A stretch of DNA of 12,191 nucleotides from an uncultured Clostridia bacterium (GCA_934141605.1 CAKPCL010000019.1:1-12191); one strand, 5' to 3'; shown: positions 1-6,957, counted from the stretch's first letter. Notes: generated by a model not told the origin, from the sequence alone. Translations and numbers: made by a program.

Positions 1-207
1 ATGACAAATAAATTAACTCATCATCTTCTTTTAGTAAGTAGATCTTGTGAGAATTATTATAAAGAACTAATGGAAAACTATATTAAAAATGATGAAAGAC
101 TATATGAAAAAAACAAAGAATTAAATCCATTAGAATGGACAAAATTAATGAATAACTATAAAAATACAGCAGAAGAAATTGTCTTAAATGAATATGTTTT
201 TATATAA
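1..207 (+). CDS. Hypothetical protein, possibly cut at its 5' end
   Basis: I do not recognise this product. The reading frame opens with ATG at the very first base, so no ribosome binding site can be seen and the real gene may start further left. The 68 visible residues are rich in Lys, Glu, Asn and Tyr, have no hydrophobic segment long enough to span a membrane, and look mostly helical and soluble. The frame closes with TAA and is followed within about 10 bases by a hairpin with a T-run, which fits the 3' end of a real transcription unit. The next genes converge on it from the opposite strand. Confidence 0.5.
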   Translation: MTNKLTHHLLLVSRSCENYYKELMENYIKNDERLYEKNKELNPLEWTKLMNNYKNTAEEIVLNEYVFI

Positions 208-217
208 ATACTCTTCA

Positions 218-258
218 AAAAAGAGGAAAAATTATCAAAATAATTTAATCCTCTTTTT
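218..258. terminator. Bidirectional intrinsic terminator
   Basis: The arms AAAAAGAGGA (218-227) and TCCTCTTTTT (249-258) pair over 10 bp. An inner AAATTAT/ATAATTT pairing extends the stem after a small internal loop. A T-run follows the stem on both strands, so it can end both the left ORF and the convergent MATE-GNAT operon. Confidence 0.75.
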
Positions 259-274
259 ATATTTTTCTTAATTT

Positions 275-346
275 GGGAGTAATATTCTTGTCTAGCCAGC
301 ACTGAATTTATACTCCCGCATAAATTCTACTATGGGAATTCCCATA
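275..346. repeat. Inverted repeat plus 16-bp perfect palindrome
   Basis: GGGAGTA (275-281) and TACTCCC (311-317) form an inverted repeat, with partial ATTC/GAAT pairing inside. Next to it, TATGGGAATTCCCATA (331-346) is a perfect 16-bp palindrome. Both lie just past the stop of the acetyltransferase gene. As RNA either could fold at the 3' end of that operon, but neither has a T-run. The palindrome could instead be a protein-binding site. Confidence 0.4.
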
Positions 347-350
347 CCCT

Positions 351-830
351 TTATAAATCTTTTTTGAAGAAATCATCATCATTTGCAAAGTGCATATCTA
401 TATCTAATTTATTAATTTGTTTCCAACCATTTTTCGTATAAAAGTTATGAGCATCTTTCAAAGACTCTCCACAAGCAAGATAAATAGTTTTAATATTTGT
501 CTTAGCCTTTGCGTAGGTTTCAAATTCATTATATAGCAATGATCCAATTCCTAATCTTTGGTAGTCTTTATCAACATAAAATCTTTTTAATATTCCAATT
601 GTATTTCTATTTTCAAGTGCAATTGTTCCTACTATCTTATCTTCATCAAACGCAATCCAAAAATTGCCACCTTTTTCAATGTAATAATCTTGTATATTAA
701 TTAAGTCCTCTCTTTGTTTAAATGGCCTTCCAATAAAAATATGCATTGATAAATTAACAAAATCATTTATTTCTTTATTATATTTTCCATTGTACTCAAT
801 AATGTTGATATTGGATAATATATTATTCAT
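351..830 (-). CDS. GNAT-family N-acetyltransferase
   Basis: This is a 159-residue single-domain acetyltransferase of the Gcn5-related (GNAT) superfamily, which moves an acetyl group from acetyl-CoA to an amine. The acetyl-CoA pyrophosphate-binding motif is clear: QRLGIG at residues 91-96, at the start of helix 3 after the strand FYVDKDY. The C-terminal AHNFYTKNGW (127-136) is the usual end of the fold. The N-terminal part that would set substrate specificity shows nothing diagnostic, so the acceptor is unknown. The gene begins 4 bases after the exporter stop codon and uses a purine-rich site inside the end of that gene, so the two are probably co-transcribed. A resistance or detoxification role is only suggested by this pairing. 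Confidence 0.85.
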   Translation of the reverse strand: MNNILSNINIIEYNGKYNKEINDFVNLSMHIFIGRPFKQREDLINIQDYYIEKGGNFWIAFDEDKIVGTIALENRNTIGILKRFYVDKDYQRLGIGSLLYNEFETYAKAKTNIKTIYLACGESLKDAHNFYTKNGWKQINKLDIDMHFANDDDFFKKDL

Positions 831-834
831 TTAA

Positions 835-2103
835 TTACTCACTTTCTATACTTATATTTTCATATCTTCTCTTAGATAAAACTTTTTGCATTATTCCATA
901 TACTAAATATCCTATCCATACACCAACAATTCCAAGTGGAGTAAATGACAATATAGTCGCTACAACAATCTTAATAATGGAACTAATTATATTTCTTTTA
1001 GCTAAGAATTTAAAATCTCTAAGTCCTCTTAATATAGCAAAATAATATGTAGCAGACATTGTTATATAACAACCAATTAAAAATAGTGGTAATACTGTTA
1101 AAAATATTTTTTGAAGTTCAGGTTCTTTTAATGAAATATTCATAATTACAATGGAAATTCCAAGTATTACAAAAGGTAATATTATGGAACTATAATTAAT
1201 TAATTTCTTTGCAACAGTTTTCACTTTACTCATGTAATTTTTATCATTTTTTCCAGATGCAATTCCTATACTTATAGTAATACCATCACCATAACCTTGT
1301 ATAAATGACTCATATACATTTGCAATTTGTAATAGAATAACATGAACAGAATATTCTAAATTACCCATTCTTGCTACAATTAAGTTGAATATAAAATTGT
1401 CTACTCTTGACGCTATTCTTTCAACAAAATTCCATTTAAACAATTTTAATATATCTTTAAAGTATTCATTTACAAATCTAATTTTTACATTTTTTCTAGA
1501 ATATATACATAAATATATTGCTAGTATGGTATCGATAAATACAGTTACCATTCCTACACCTATAATTCCATATCCATAATGCACAGTAATGATATCTAAT
1601 ATTAAATTTAAAATAACGGCAAAAATTCGTAAATATAAAATATTTTTTTGATTTCCTATAGTTCTTTGATGGCCTGATAATACAGTTACTATACTGCTTT
1701 GTATAAAACCAAATAATCTTATAGTTAGATATGTAGTTGAAATAGTATCTACATTAAATAAAGGTGGAAATATTGGTTGTATTAAAAATATTAGTATTAA
1801 TGTAAATATAGATATTACTAATGTCAAAATAAGTGAATTTCCAGTAACTAATTTTAATTTATCAAGATTTTTTTCACCTAAAGACTTTGCAACTAATGTA
1901 TTGTTAGATACATTAATTGTTTGAATGCTCATTTGCATTATATTTAATATAACAGCCATGGCACCAAGTGCTGCTAATTCTTTTGTTCCAACTATAGAAA
2001 TTACTAATGTATCTACTAGTGTCATTAATATATTTATTAAACTTTCAAAAGCAATCGGTAATGATATTTTTAATTGTGACTTAACATTTACTATTTCTTC
2101 CAT
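835..2103 (-). CDS. MATE-family multidrug/Na+ efflux transporter
   Basis: This 422-residue polytopic membrane protein has the MATE (MatE/NorM-like) pattern of about 12 hydrophobic helices in two halves. The N terminus is typical of the family: a helix with ISLPIAFESLI, then LVDTLVISIVGTKELAALG (about residues 27-46), followed by an ALGEKN-like turn seen here as SLGEKNLDKL. MATE proteins export cationic drugs or metabolites using Na+ or H+ gradients; the substrate cannot be told from sequence. The length is slightly below the roughly 450 residues usual for the family, but I see no missing block. The start is supported by GGAG 7 bases upstream of ATG. It is the first gene of a two-gene operon with the acetyltransferase. 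Confidence 0.88.
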   Translation of the reverse strand: MEEIVNVKSQLKISLPIAFESLINILMTLVDTLVISIVGTKELAALGAMAVILNIMQMSIQTINVSNNTLVAKSLGEKNLDKLKLVTGNSLILTLVISIFTLILIFLIQPIFPPLFNVDTISTTYLTIRLFGFIQSSIVTVLSGHQRTIGNQKNILYLRIFAVILNLILDIITVHYGYGIIGVGMVTVFIDTILAIYLCIYSRKNVKIRFVNEYFKDILKLFKWNFVERIASRVDNFIFNLIVARMGNLEYSVHVILLQIANVYESFIQGYGDGITISIGIASGKNDKNYMSKVKTVAKKLINYSSIILPFVILGISIVIMNISLKEPELQKIFLTVLPLFLIGCYITMSATYYFAILRGLRDFKFLAKRNIISSIIKIVVATILSFTPLGIVGVWIGYLVYGIMQKVLSKRRYENISIESE

Positions 2104-2138
2104 AACTCACTCCATAAAAAAGTATTAAATCAATAAAA

Positions 2139-2144
2139 TTATAC
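2139..2144 (-). promoter_or_regulatory. Probable -10 element of the MATE-GNAT operon
   Basis: On the minus strand TATAAT lies about 35 bases before the MATE start codon. No good -35 box is visible 17 bases upstream, so this is a weak call based on position and sequence alone. Confidence 0.4.
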
Positions 2145-2213
2145 TATAAAATAACAAAATTCGCCATACTTCCATTAAATTTTAATAAGTTTTCATATAT
2201 AATATTTCTAGAA

Positions 2214-2362
2214 AGAGAACAAAGTTCGTAACTTGTAGTTTATCCGCTCCATAATGCGTTTTCGTCGAACTACTTGAAAGTATTGCAACAAGTGAGTTTG
2301 AAGAAAACAAAAAGTGAATATCATTTCACAACATATAAGTCGATTTAGTCGGCTTATTTTTT
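2214..2362 (+). ncRNA. Candidate structured non-coding RNA upstream of dinD (element E1)
   Basis: This non-coding stretch looks like a short independent transcript. A TATAAT (2198-2203) lies just upstream, although its -35 region is poor. The body can fold: GTAGTT (2235-2240) pairs with AACTAC (2268-2273), ACTTGT (2231-2236) with ACAAGT (2288-2293), and GTGAA (2314-2318) with TTCAC (2325-2329). It ends in a convincing terminator, ATAAGTCGA (2335-2343) with TCGGCTTAT (2349-2357), followed by a T-run. It shares AACAAAGT and CGCTCCAT, in that order, with the element downstream of dinD. I do not recognise an established RNA family. It could also be the remains of a leader or mobile element. Confidence 0.4.
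2335..2362 (+). terminator. Intrinsic terminator of element E1
   Basis: A 9-bp stem ATAAGTCGA/TCGGCTTAT with one G-U pair and a 5-base loop is followed by a run of seven T residues on the plus strand. Confidence 0.7.
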
Positions 2363-2437
2363 TACTCTAACTACCAAATAAAGTAGCATTGTATTTGTTT
2401 AATAATATAAAAATTTAAATAAAAAAGATAAAATTAA

Positions 2438-2466
2438 TTGGCTTATGCAAACGATTGTTTTATAAT
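2438..2466 (+). promoter_or_regulatory. dinD promoter with LexA-like inverted repeat
   Basis: TTGGCT (2438-2443), a 17-base spacer and a perfect TATAAT (2461-2466) form a sigma-A promoter about 50 bases ahead of the dinD start. The spacer holds CAAACGATTGTTTT (2448-2461), an inverted repeat with the AAC-N4-GTT core of the Gram-positive LexA box (CGAAC-N4-GTTCG). It matches 7 of the 10 fixed positions. Placement between -35 and -10 would suit repression by LexA, and dinD is an SOS gene in E. coli. The promoter is seen directly; LexA control is inferred. Confidence 0.55.
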
Positions 2467-2515
2467 ATTGCCTGGATAATAAAAAATAAAATATTAAGAA
2501 ACGGAGATGATATTA

Positions 2516-3341
2516 GTGAAAGAAATAGATGAAAACAATAAATCTTTTGAAAATATTAAGCATATTGATGAAAATGGTACTGAATTTTGGTATGCTAGAG
2601 AACTTATGCTTATTTTACAATATTCTAATTGGCAAAATTTCGAAAAAATAATTCAAAAAGCAAAGATTGCTTGTGAAAATAGTGGTATTGCAGTAATAAA
2701 CCATTTTACTGATGTCAATAAAATGGTTCAAATCGGTTCAGGAGCTTATAGAGAGCAAATTGATTATAAATTAACTCGTTATGCTTGTTATTTAATAGCT
2801 CAAAATGGAGATAGTAGAAAAAAAGTAATAGCTCTTGCTCAAACATATTTTGCAGTTCAAACTAGAAAACAAGAAATTACTGAAAAAGAATATAGTTTAC
2901 TTACTGAAGATGAAAAGAGATTTTATCAAAGAAATTTAACAAGAAAAGGAAATTATTCACTAAATCAAACAGCTAAAAAAGCAGGTGTAAAAAACTTTGA
3001 TAGATTTCATAATAGTGGGTATAAAGGTTTGTATAATGGTGAAACTGCTGATGATATTGCTAAAAGAAAAGGATTAAGATATAGAGAAGATATATTAGAT
3101 AATATGGGAAGTACAGAGTTAATTGCAAATTTATTTAGAATATCTCAAACCGAAGAAAAATTGAAAAAAGACAATATAAAAACAGAGAAAGATGCTTGCA
3201 ATACACATAATAAAATTGGAAAAATAGTTAGAAAAGCAATTAAAGAAGCTGGTCGGAACTATGCCAGAAGATTTGCCTACACCTAAAAAGAGTCTAAAAC
3301 AACTTGAAAAAGAAAGCAAAAATGAAATAAGAAAAAAATAA
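2516..3341 (+). CDS. dinD: DNA damage-inducible protein D (DinD), with a +1 frameshift near the C terminus
   Basis: DinD belongs to the Bro-N/P22-antirepressor-like group; in E. coli it is SOS-induced and modulates RecA. The N-terminal domain is clear (FWYARELMLILQYSNWQNFE, then DYKLTRYACYLIAQNGDSRK), followed by the DinD-specific helical region. I prefer the GTG start at 2516 because GGAGATGA at 2503-2510 sits at the right distance; the ATG at 2507 would overlap that site. In frame zero the protein ends after 256 residues with an unrelated tail (stop 3284-3286). After GGT at 3251-3253 an extra C precedes GGA. Removing it gives GTMPEDLPTPKKSLKQLEK and a stop at 3339-3341. The restored length is 274 residues, equal to E. 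coli DinD, and GGTMPEDLPTP is how DinD proteins normally end. The shift may be a mutation, a sequencing error or recoding. Confidence 0.85.
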
Positions 3342-3410
3342 GCATGATTTGATTAAATTTCCAATAAGCATGAATTTATAGAATAAAATTAATAAATCGA
3401 GTTATATAAG

Positions 3411-3510
3411 AGAGTTTGAAACAAAGTATGTCGTTTTTTCGCATACCTGTTTCGTAATCGCTCCATTTGAAATCAACTTACGGACTTAATTGTTCGTAAG
3501 TTTTTATTTT
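3411..3510 (+). ncRNA. Candidate structured RNA or dinD 3' UTR element (E2)
   Basis: About 75 bases past the dinD end lies a strongly foldable stretch. GAAACA (3418-3423) pairs with TGTTTC (3448-3453), and GTATG (3426-3430) with CATAC (3442-3446) around a CG-TTTTTT-CG tip. A classical terminator follows. The motifs AACAAAGT (3420-3427) and CGCTCCAT (3459-3466) occur in the same order in element E1 upstream of dinD, so the two may be related. No strong promoter is obvious in front, so it may simply end the dinD transcript. I do not recognise the family. Confidence 0.4.
3475..3510 (+). terminator. Intrinsic terminator after dinD / element E2
   Basis: AACTTACGGAC (3475-3485) pairs with GTTCGTAAGTT (3492-3502) over 11 bp with one G-U pair, followed by TTTTTATTTT. 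It is the strongest terminator in this part of the window. Confidence 0.8.
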
Positions 3511-3558
3511 ATATAAAACTTAAAAAGTTCTCTTATCACAGAAATGAGGACTTTCTAC

Positions 3559-3639
3559 ATGCATGAATTTAAAGTAATTGAAAACCCAAAAACTAATAAA
3601 TCATTTATAGTAACATATTTCCATCTAAGCCTAGTATAG
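3559..3639 (+). CDS. Tiny ORF or truncated gene start
   Basis: A 26-codon frame starts with ATG 8 bases after GAGGA. The beginning, MHEFKVIENPKTNKSFIV, looks like the first strand of an ordinary protein, but the frame stops at TAG after two dozen residues with no sensible continuation in the other frames. It may be a decayed 5' gene fragment or chance. It lies opposite another protein-like fragment on the minus strand, and at most one of the two is likely to be real. Confidence 0.25.
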   Translation: MHEFKVIENPKTNKSFIVTYFHLSLV

Positions 3640-3712
3640 TAATGCCATCTGCTTTCATTTTGTATTTAATCCCATTAGAATCACTACTCTTTAATATTTT
3701 TTTGTCTTTCTG
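3605..3712 (-). pseudogene. Protein-like 3' fragment overlapping the end of the HNH gene
   Basis: On the minus strand, in the +1 frame relative to the HNH endonuclease, 35 codons stay open and read as plausible protein (IKYKMKADGITILGLDGNML near the end) before TAA at 3605-3607. There is no start codon of its own before the internal Met. It could be the leftover tail of a gene replaced when the restriction-modification pair arrived, or an alternative C terminus of the HNH protein. The endonuclease already ends at a normal-looking place, so the relic reading is preferred. Confidence 0.3.
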
Positions 3713-4475
3713 CTAGTAAAACTTCTATCATTTCATCTTGAATATCTTTTGGTGATTTTAATAATATTTCTGGATTATTTACTGATATAACTCTTCCGTT
3801 TTCATCAAATTGAAAATAATCCTTGTATGTTTGATTGCAATACTCGCATTGAGGAATTGTATTATTTAATTTTAATTCTTTTCGTGGATTCATATGTCCT
3901 TGTTGTAGTTTTACTCTTTTTCCTGTTCTCCAATCAATTTTTCCTTCTTCTAAACCACAAGTAGCACATTTGTTATCATATACATATTTTAATTGTTCAA
4001 AGTTTATAGCTGAATTTCTATTTGCTCGTTTTAAAACCATTTTTACAGCTTTGGGATTTGGAGTTTCTATTGATACTAGATAATTATATCCTGATGGTAC
4101 TTTTTCGTTAGTATCAGGTACATATGAGCCTTTATTTAATACATACCAATAGCATTGTGTTCCTAAATGTCTAACTTGTTGATCCAATCCAGCATTAATT
4201 TTATGTTTTCTTACAAAATCTGAAACTAAATCTTTATGAACAAAACAATTTTTGTACTTATATAAAAAAATCATTTGTAATTCTTTATCAGTCAAATTTT
4301 TTATATCGGATTTTGAAATTTTTATATCTTCATATAATTCATTCCATAAAGTTTTAACTCCATATGCTTTTAAATTAGTATTAAATGCATTTATTAACTT
4401 ATAATGAATTTCTATTATTTCATCTTCACTTATATAAGATGATGTATTATCTCTATTTATCCTTTTTATACTCAT
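3684..4475 (-). CDS. HNH restriction endonuclease (type II, partner of the C5 methyltransferase)
   Basis: This 263-residue protein carries a C-terminal HNH nuclease module with zinc ligands C170/C173 (CATC) and C210/C213 (CEYC). The catalytic block is QQGHMNP (H194), followed by LNNTIPQC (N205). HNH enzymes of this layout, an N-terminal recognition region then GHM and NNTIPQC-x2-CN, are known as type II restriction endonucleases that cut double-stranded DNA. The gene follows the methyltransferase stop by 2 bases, and its ribosome binding site GAGGAGGA lies inside the methyltransferase 3' end. Translation is therefore coupled and the modification enzyme is made first. The target site cannot be read from the sequence. 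A homing or other nuclease is the alternative, but the methyltransferase partner argues against it. Confidence 0.82.
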   Translation of the reverse strand: MSIKRINRDNTSSYISEDEIIEIHYKLINAFNTNLKAYGVKTLWNELYEDIKISKSDIKNLTDKELQMIFLYKYKNCFVHKDLVSDFVRKHKINAGLDQQVRHLGTQCYWYVLNKGSYVPDTNEKVPSGYNYLVSIETPNPKAVKMVLKRANRNSAINFEQLKYVYDNKCATCGLEEGKIDWRTGKRVKLQQGHMNPRKELKLNNTIPQCEYCNQTYKDYFQFDENGRVISVNNPEILLKSPKDIQDEMIEVLLAERQKNIKE

Positions 4476-4477
4476 AA

Positions 4478-5524
4478 TTAGTCCTCCTCATTAGGATATT
4501 GTTCAAATATCCACTTTATAACATTAACTGTCCAACCGTTTCCAATCATTTTATATCTTTGAGAATCACTAACACCAAATGTATAATTATCCGGAAGTGT
4601 TTGTAGTCTTTCACACTCTATTGGTGTTAGTTTTCTTAAAATATATTTTCCATCATTCAATTTTGTATCATATTCAATATTGTTTATATTGATTTTTTTA
4701 TTTTTAACATTATAACATCCTAATTTATTATCTTTTACAAAAATTGTTGTAGCACAAGAAGAAGTAACCATACTACCTAAAGATAATGTTGGAGATTTGT
4801 CTATAATTTCGGTAGAATTATATGCATTAAACATGTTAGGAATATATCCATATTTTTTTTGAAGTTTTGGTAGAGATCTTTGAACAGTTAAAGTTTCTCC
4901 AACATTTTCATAGTTTTCTTTTATTTCAAATATAGATTTTAACAATAAATTACTATCTTCAGGTATTCCTTTTATAGGTAAGTTAGTCCAATACAATCTT
5001 TTTCTATTTTGAGCAGACAATAAAGAAGAATTTATTCTAATAGGATTCACTCCAAGAGCTTTTGTTATAACATTTTCCCATTTTTTCGTCATATTAACAT
5101 TTTCTAGTAAAAAATATTTAGGTTTTACTTCTTTTAATAGTCTAACATATTCCCAAAATAAATATGAAAATCCATTAAATTTAAATCCGCTTTTTTTTGT
5201 TTCTAAATATTCCTCTAAAGTTAAAATATCTTTTTTTATACCATTTTCAGTTGTTGACATTCCATCCATATGTCCTATAAATGAAAACGATTGGCAAGGA
5301 CTTCCACCAATTAATAAATCTATTTTTTCATTAATATTTTCTTTTTTTATATTTCTTACATCTCCTAGTTCAATTGTATCTGGAAAATTTTTTACTGCAA
5401 CTTTTATTGAATATTCGTTTATTTCACTAGCATAATATTTATTTATTGGTATTTTTGCTCTATCTAGTGCAACCCTTCCACATGAAATTCCATCAAATAA
5501 AGACAATATATTTAGTTTTTTCAT
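4478..5524 (-). CDS. DNA (cytosine-5) methyltransferase of a type II R-M system
   Basis: The 348-residue enzyme moves a methyl group from S-adenosylmethionine to C5 of cytosine in a specific DNA site. Conserved blocks are in order: motif I LSLFDGISCGRVAL (residues 7-20), motif IV GGSPCQSFS (73-81) with catalytic C77, motif VI LLENV (139-143), motif VIII QNRKRLYW (172-179) and motif X MIGNGWTV near the C terminus. The region between VIII and the end is the likely target-recognition domain. I chose the ATG at 5524, not the upstream 5563, because GGTGA lies 5 bases before it and because the promoter at 5554-5582 would start RNA downstream of 5563. It protects host DNA from the HNH enzyme encoded next. 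Confidence 0.92.
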   Translation of the reverse strand: MKKLNILSLFDGISCGRVALDRAKIPINKYYASEINEYSIKVAVKNFPDTIELGDVRNIKKENINEKIDLLIGGSPCQSFSFIGHMDGMSTTENGIKKDILTLEEYLETKKSGFKFNGFSYLFWEYVRLLKEVKPKYFLLENVNMTKKWENVITKALGVNPIRINSSLLSAQNRKRLYWTNLPIKGIPEDSNLLLKSIFEIKENYENVGETLTVQRSLPKLQKKYGYIPNMFNAYNSTEIIDKSPTLSLGSMVTSSCATTIFVKDNKLGCYNVKNKKININNIEYDTKLNDGKYILRKLTPIECERLQTLPDNYTFGVSDSQRYKMIGNGWTVNVIKWIFEQYPNEED

Positions 5525-5553
5525 TTTTTCACCGCTTTCTAATATACTCATAC

Positions 5554-5582
5554 AATATAGCATATATTATTTTTTTATTCAA
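5554..5582 (-). promoter_or_regulatory. Promoter of the restriction-modification operon
   Basis: On the minus strand TTGAAT (5577-5582), a 17-base spacer and TATATT (5554-5559) preceded by TGC (extended -10) form a good sigma-A promoter. Transcription would begin near 5547, about 22 bases before the methyltransferase ATG at 5524. I see no gene for a controller protein nearby. Confidence 0.65.
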
Positions 5583-5752
5583 TATTTAATTAAATTTTCA
5601 GCAAACTTTTTCAAGCTATCTATATGGTTAAAATAATTAAACAATTCATTTGCAATTTTATGTAAAATATGATATTTTTCTGAATGGGAAACTTTACCAA
5701 CGGCAACTGATATTGAAAGTAAATTTGTTGAATCAGGAATTGCAAATGTTGT
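5579..5752 (-). pseudogene. Gene remnant upstream of the methyltransferase
   Basis: On the minus strand 57 codons remain open between two TGA codons and read like real protein, for example SISVAVGKVSHSEKYHILHK followed by an amphipathic segment ending LKKFAENLIKY. There is no start codon or ribosome binding site, so it would be the C-terminal piece of a larger gene whose front is gone. A competing plus-strand frame (about 5672-5820, FSEWETLPTATDIES) is also open, so which one is the true remnant is uncertain. I recognise neither family. Confidence 0.3.
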
Positions 5753-5830
5753 TCAACAGAAACATCAGAAGTTCGTATGCTGTATAAGCATAACTATGAT
5801 AGTCAGATTGCTAAATTCTTAAAAGGTTTT

Positions 5831-5862
5831 ACATCCCTAGTTTTAAACTAGGGATGTTCTTT
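5831..5862 (+). terminator. Perfect hairpin, probable terminator
   Basis: ACATCCCTAGTTT (5831-5843) and AAACTAGGGATGT (5845-5857) are perfect 13-base inverted arms followed by TCTTTAAT on the plus strand. No intact plus-strand gene precedes it, so it probably belonged to the degenerate region on its left. Confidence 0.6.
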
Positions 5863-5935
5863 AATAAATTTAGTTATAACACATACAGTAACCAAAACAC
5901 ATATAAATCATATACTATAAAAAAAGGAGCTAATT

Positions 5936-6092
5936 ATGCAAAATTGTGAATTTATAACTTTTATTTCCACTTTATCATGTGCAATAGCTAAAGATAAAAG
6001 TCAAGACGAATTAAATATTTTATCTGCAGTTTTTACTCAACTTCGGAGATACTTTAGCTACACTTTCTGTATTAAATAATGATGACTGCTAA
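5936..6092 (+). CDS. Small DUF6774-like protein, frameshifted
   Basis: A strong site AAGGAG (5924-5929) precedes ATG by 6 bases. The frame starts MQNCEFITFISTLSCAIAKD and contains ELNILSAVFTQL, which resembles the short Clostridia family I recall as DUF6774, whose function is unknown. These proteins normally continue QLGDTLATL. Here frame zero runs off after QL and stops at 6077-6079. The +1 frame, entered by skipping one C at 6044, reads GDTLATLSVLNNDDC and stops at 6090-6092, giving 51 residues. The family name is from memory, but the GDTLAT continuation makes the frameshift itself clear. The lesion has the same T-C-GGA form as in dinD. Confidence 0.6.
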
Positions 6093-6204
6093 TTTTTTTA
6101 ACATATATAATTTTTTTGAATAATTTTGAATAAAATTAATAATATTAGTATCAATAAAATTATGGAAGTAAAATATGAAAATTTTATATAATATTTTATT
6201 ATGC

Positions 6205-6950
6205 TTAGTTTTGTATTATATCTTTAATAACTTCTCCTGCAATAATTAGCCCCGCAACAGAAGGAACAAATGATATGCTTCCTGGAACTTGATTTCTAGC
6301 AGAACACTTTCTTTTAGTACCAGGAGGGCAAATACAATTTGTCTTACAACTATTTTCAATATTTTCATATGGATGTATTGGCTCTTCCTTTGAATAAACA
6401 ACCTTAAGTTTCCTTATTCCTCTATTTCTCAATTCTTTTCTCATAACTTTTGCTAAAGGACACACTGAAGTTTTATAAATATCTGTTACTTCAAATTTTG
6501 TTGGGTCAAGTTTGTTTCCTGTTCCCATGCTTGAAATGATAGGAATATTTAATTTATTTGCTCTTACAACTAACTCAATTTTTGCAGTTACTGTATCTAT
6601 ACTATCTACTATGTAGTCAATTGTATTGTCTAAAATTTCTTTGCTATCAGGCATGAAAAACTCTTGGTATATCTCTACATTTGCATTTGGATTTATTTCT
6701 AATATTCTTTCCTTTGCAACTTCAACTTTAGGTTTTCCTATTGTTTTTCTTGTTGCAATTATTTGTCTGTTCAAATTAGTTAAACAGATTTTGTCATCAT
6801 CTACTAGTATAAAATTCCCAACTCCTGCTCTTACCAATCCTTCTACTACAAATGAGCCAACTCCTCCAATTCCAAATACTGCAACTTTGGCATTTTGTAA
6901 TTTTTCTACACCTTCTTTTCCTATCAATAATTCTGTTCTTGAAAATTGAT

Positions 6951-6957
<7 letters not shown>
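6205..6957 (-). CDS. tcdA: tRNA threonylcarbamoyladenosine dehydratase TcdA (ThiF/E1 family)
   Basis: TcdA uses ATP to dehydrate t6A37 of ANN-decoding tRNAs to the cyclic form ct6A. This 250-residue protein shows the E1-like Rossmann fold: FGIGGVGS (residues 28-35) for ATP, LVDDD (51-55), and NLNRQ (61-65). It lacks the C-terminal domains of ThiF and MoeB and matches the YgdL/CsdL length. The sequence after residue 200 is Cys-rich (NSCKTNCICPPG), followed by FVPSVAGLIIAGEVI, the usual TcdA end. The start overlaps the last 7 bases of mnmA (ATGTTAA), and the ribosome binding site GGAGGAGG lies within mnmA. The two tRNA-modification genes are therefore translationally coupled. In E. coli the homologue works near cysteine desulfurase CsdA/E, which fits the Suf neighbourhood. 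Confidence 0.88.

Noticed and set aside
2219..2229. GAACAAAGTTC as a LexA box
   Set aside because: The half-sites are separated by 3 bases rather than 4, and it lies far upstream of dinD inside a separate element with its own terminator.
2214..2362. T-box or other known riboswitch for element E1
   Set aside because: No T-box conserved bases or other riboswitch core could be recognised, and the terminator lies far ahead of a separate dinD promoter, so it does not control dinD by attenuation.
5671..5820. Third example of the T-C-GGA frameshift in the relic region
   Set aside because: The CGG at 5701 is not in a frame that becomes a sensible protein after a +1 shift; stop codons follow at once.
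6626..6949. Plus-strand 107-codon ORF opposite tcdA
   Set aside because: It is the antisense shadow of a well-conserved gene, has no ribosome binding site and is low-complexity. The same applies to the plus-strand frames inside mnmA, sufU and sufS.
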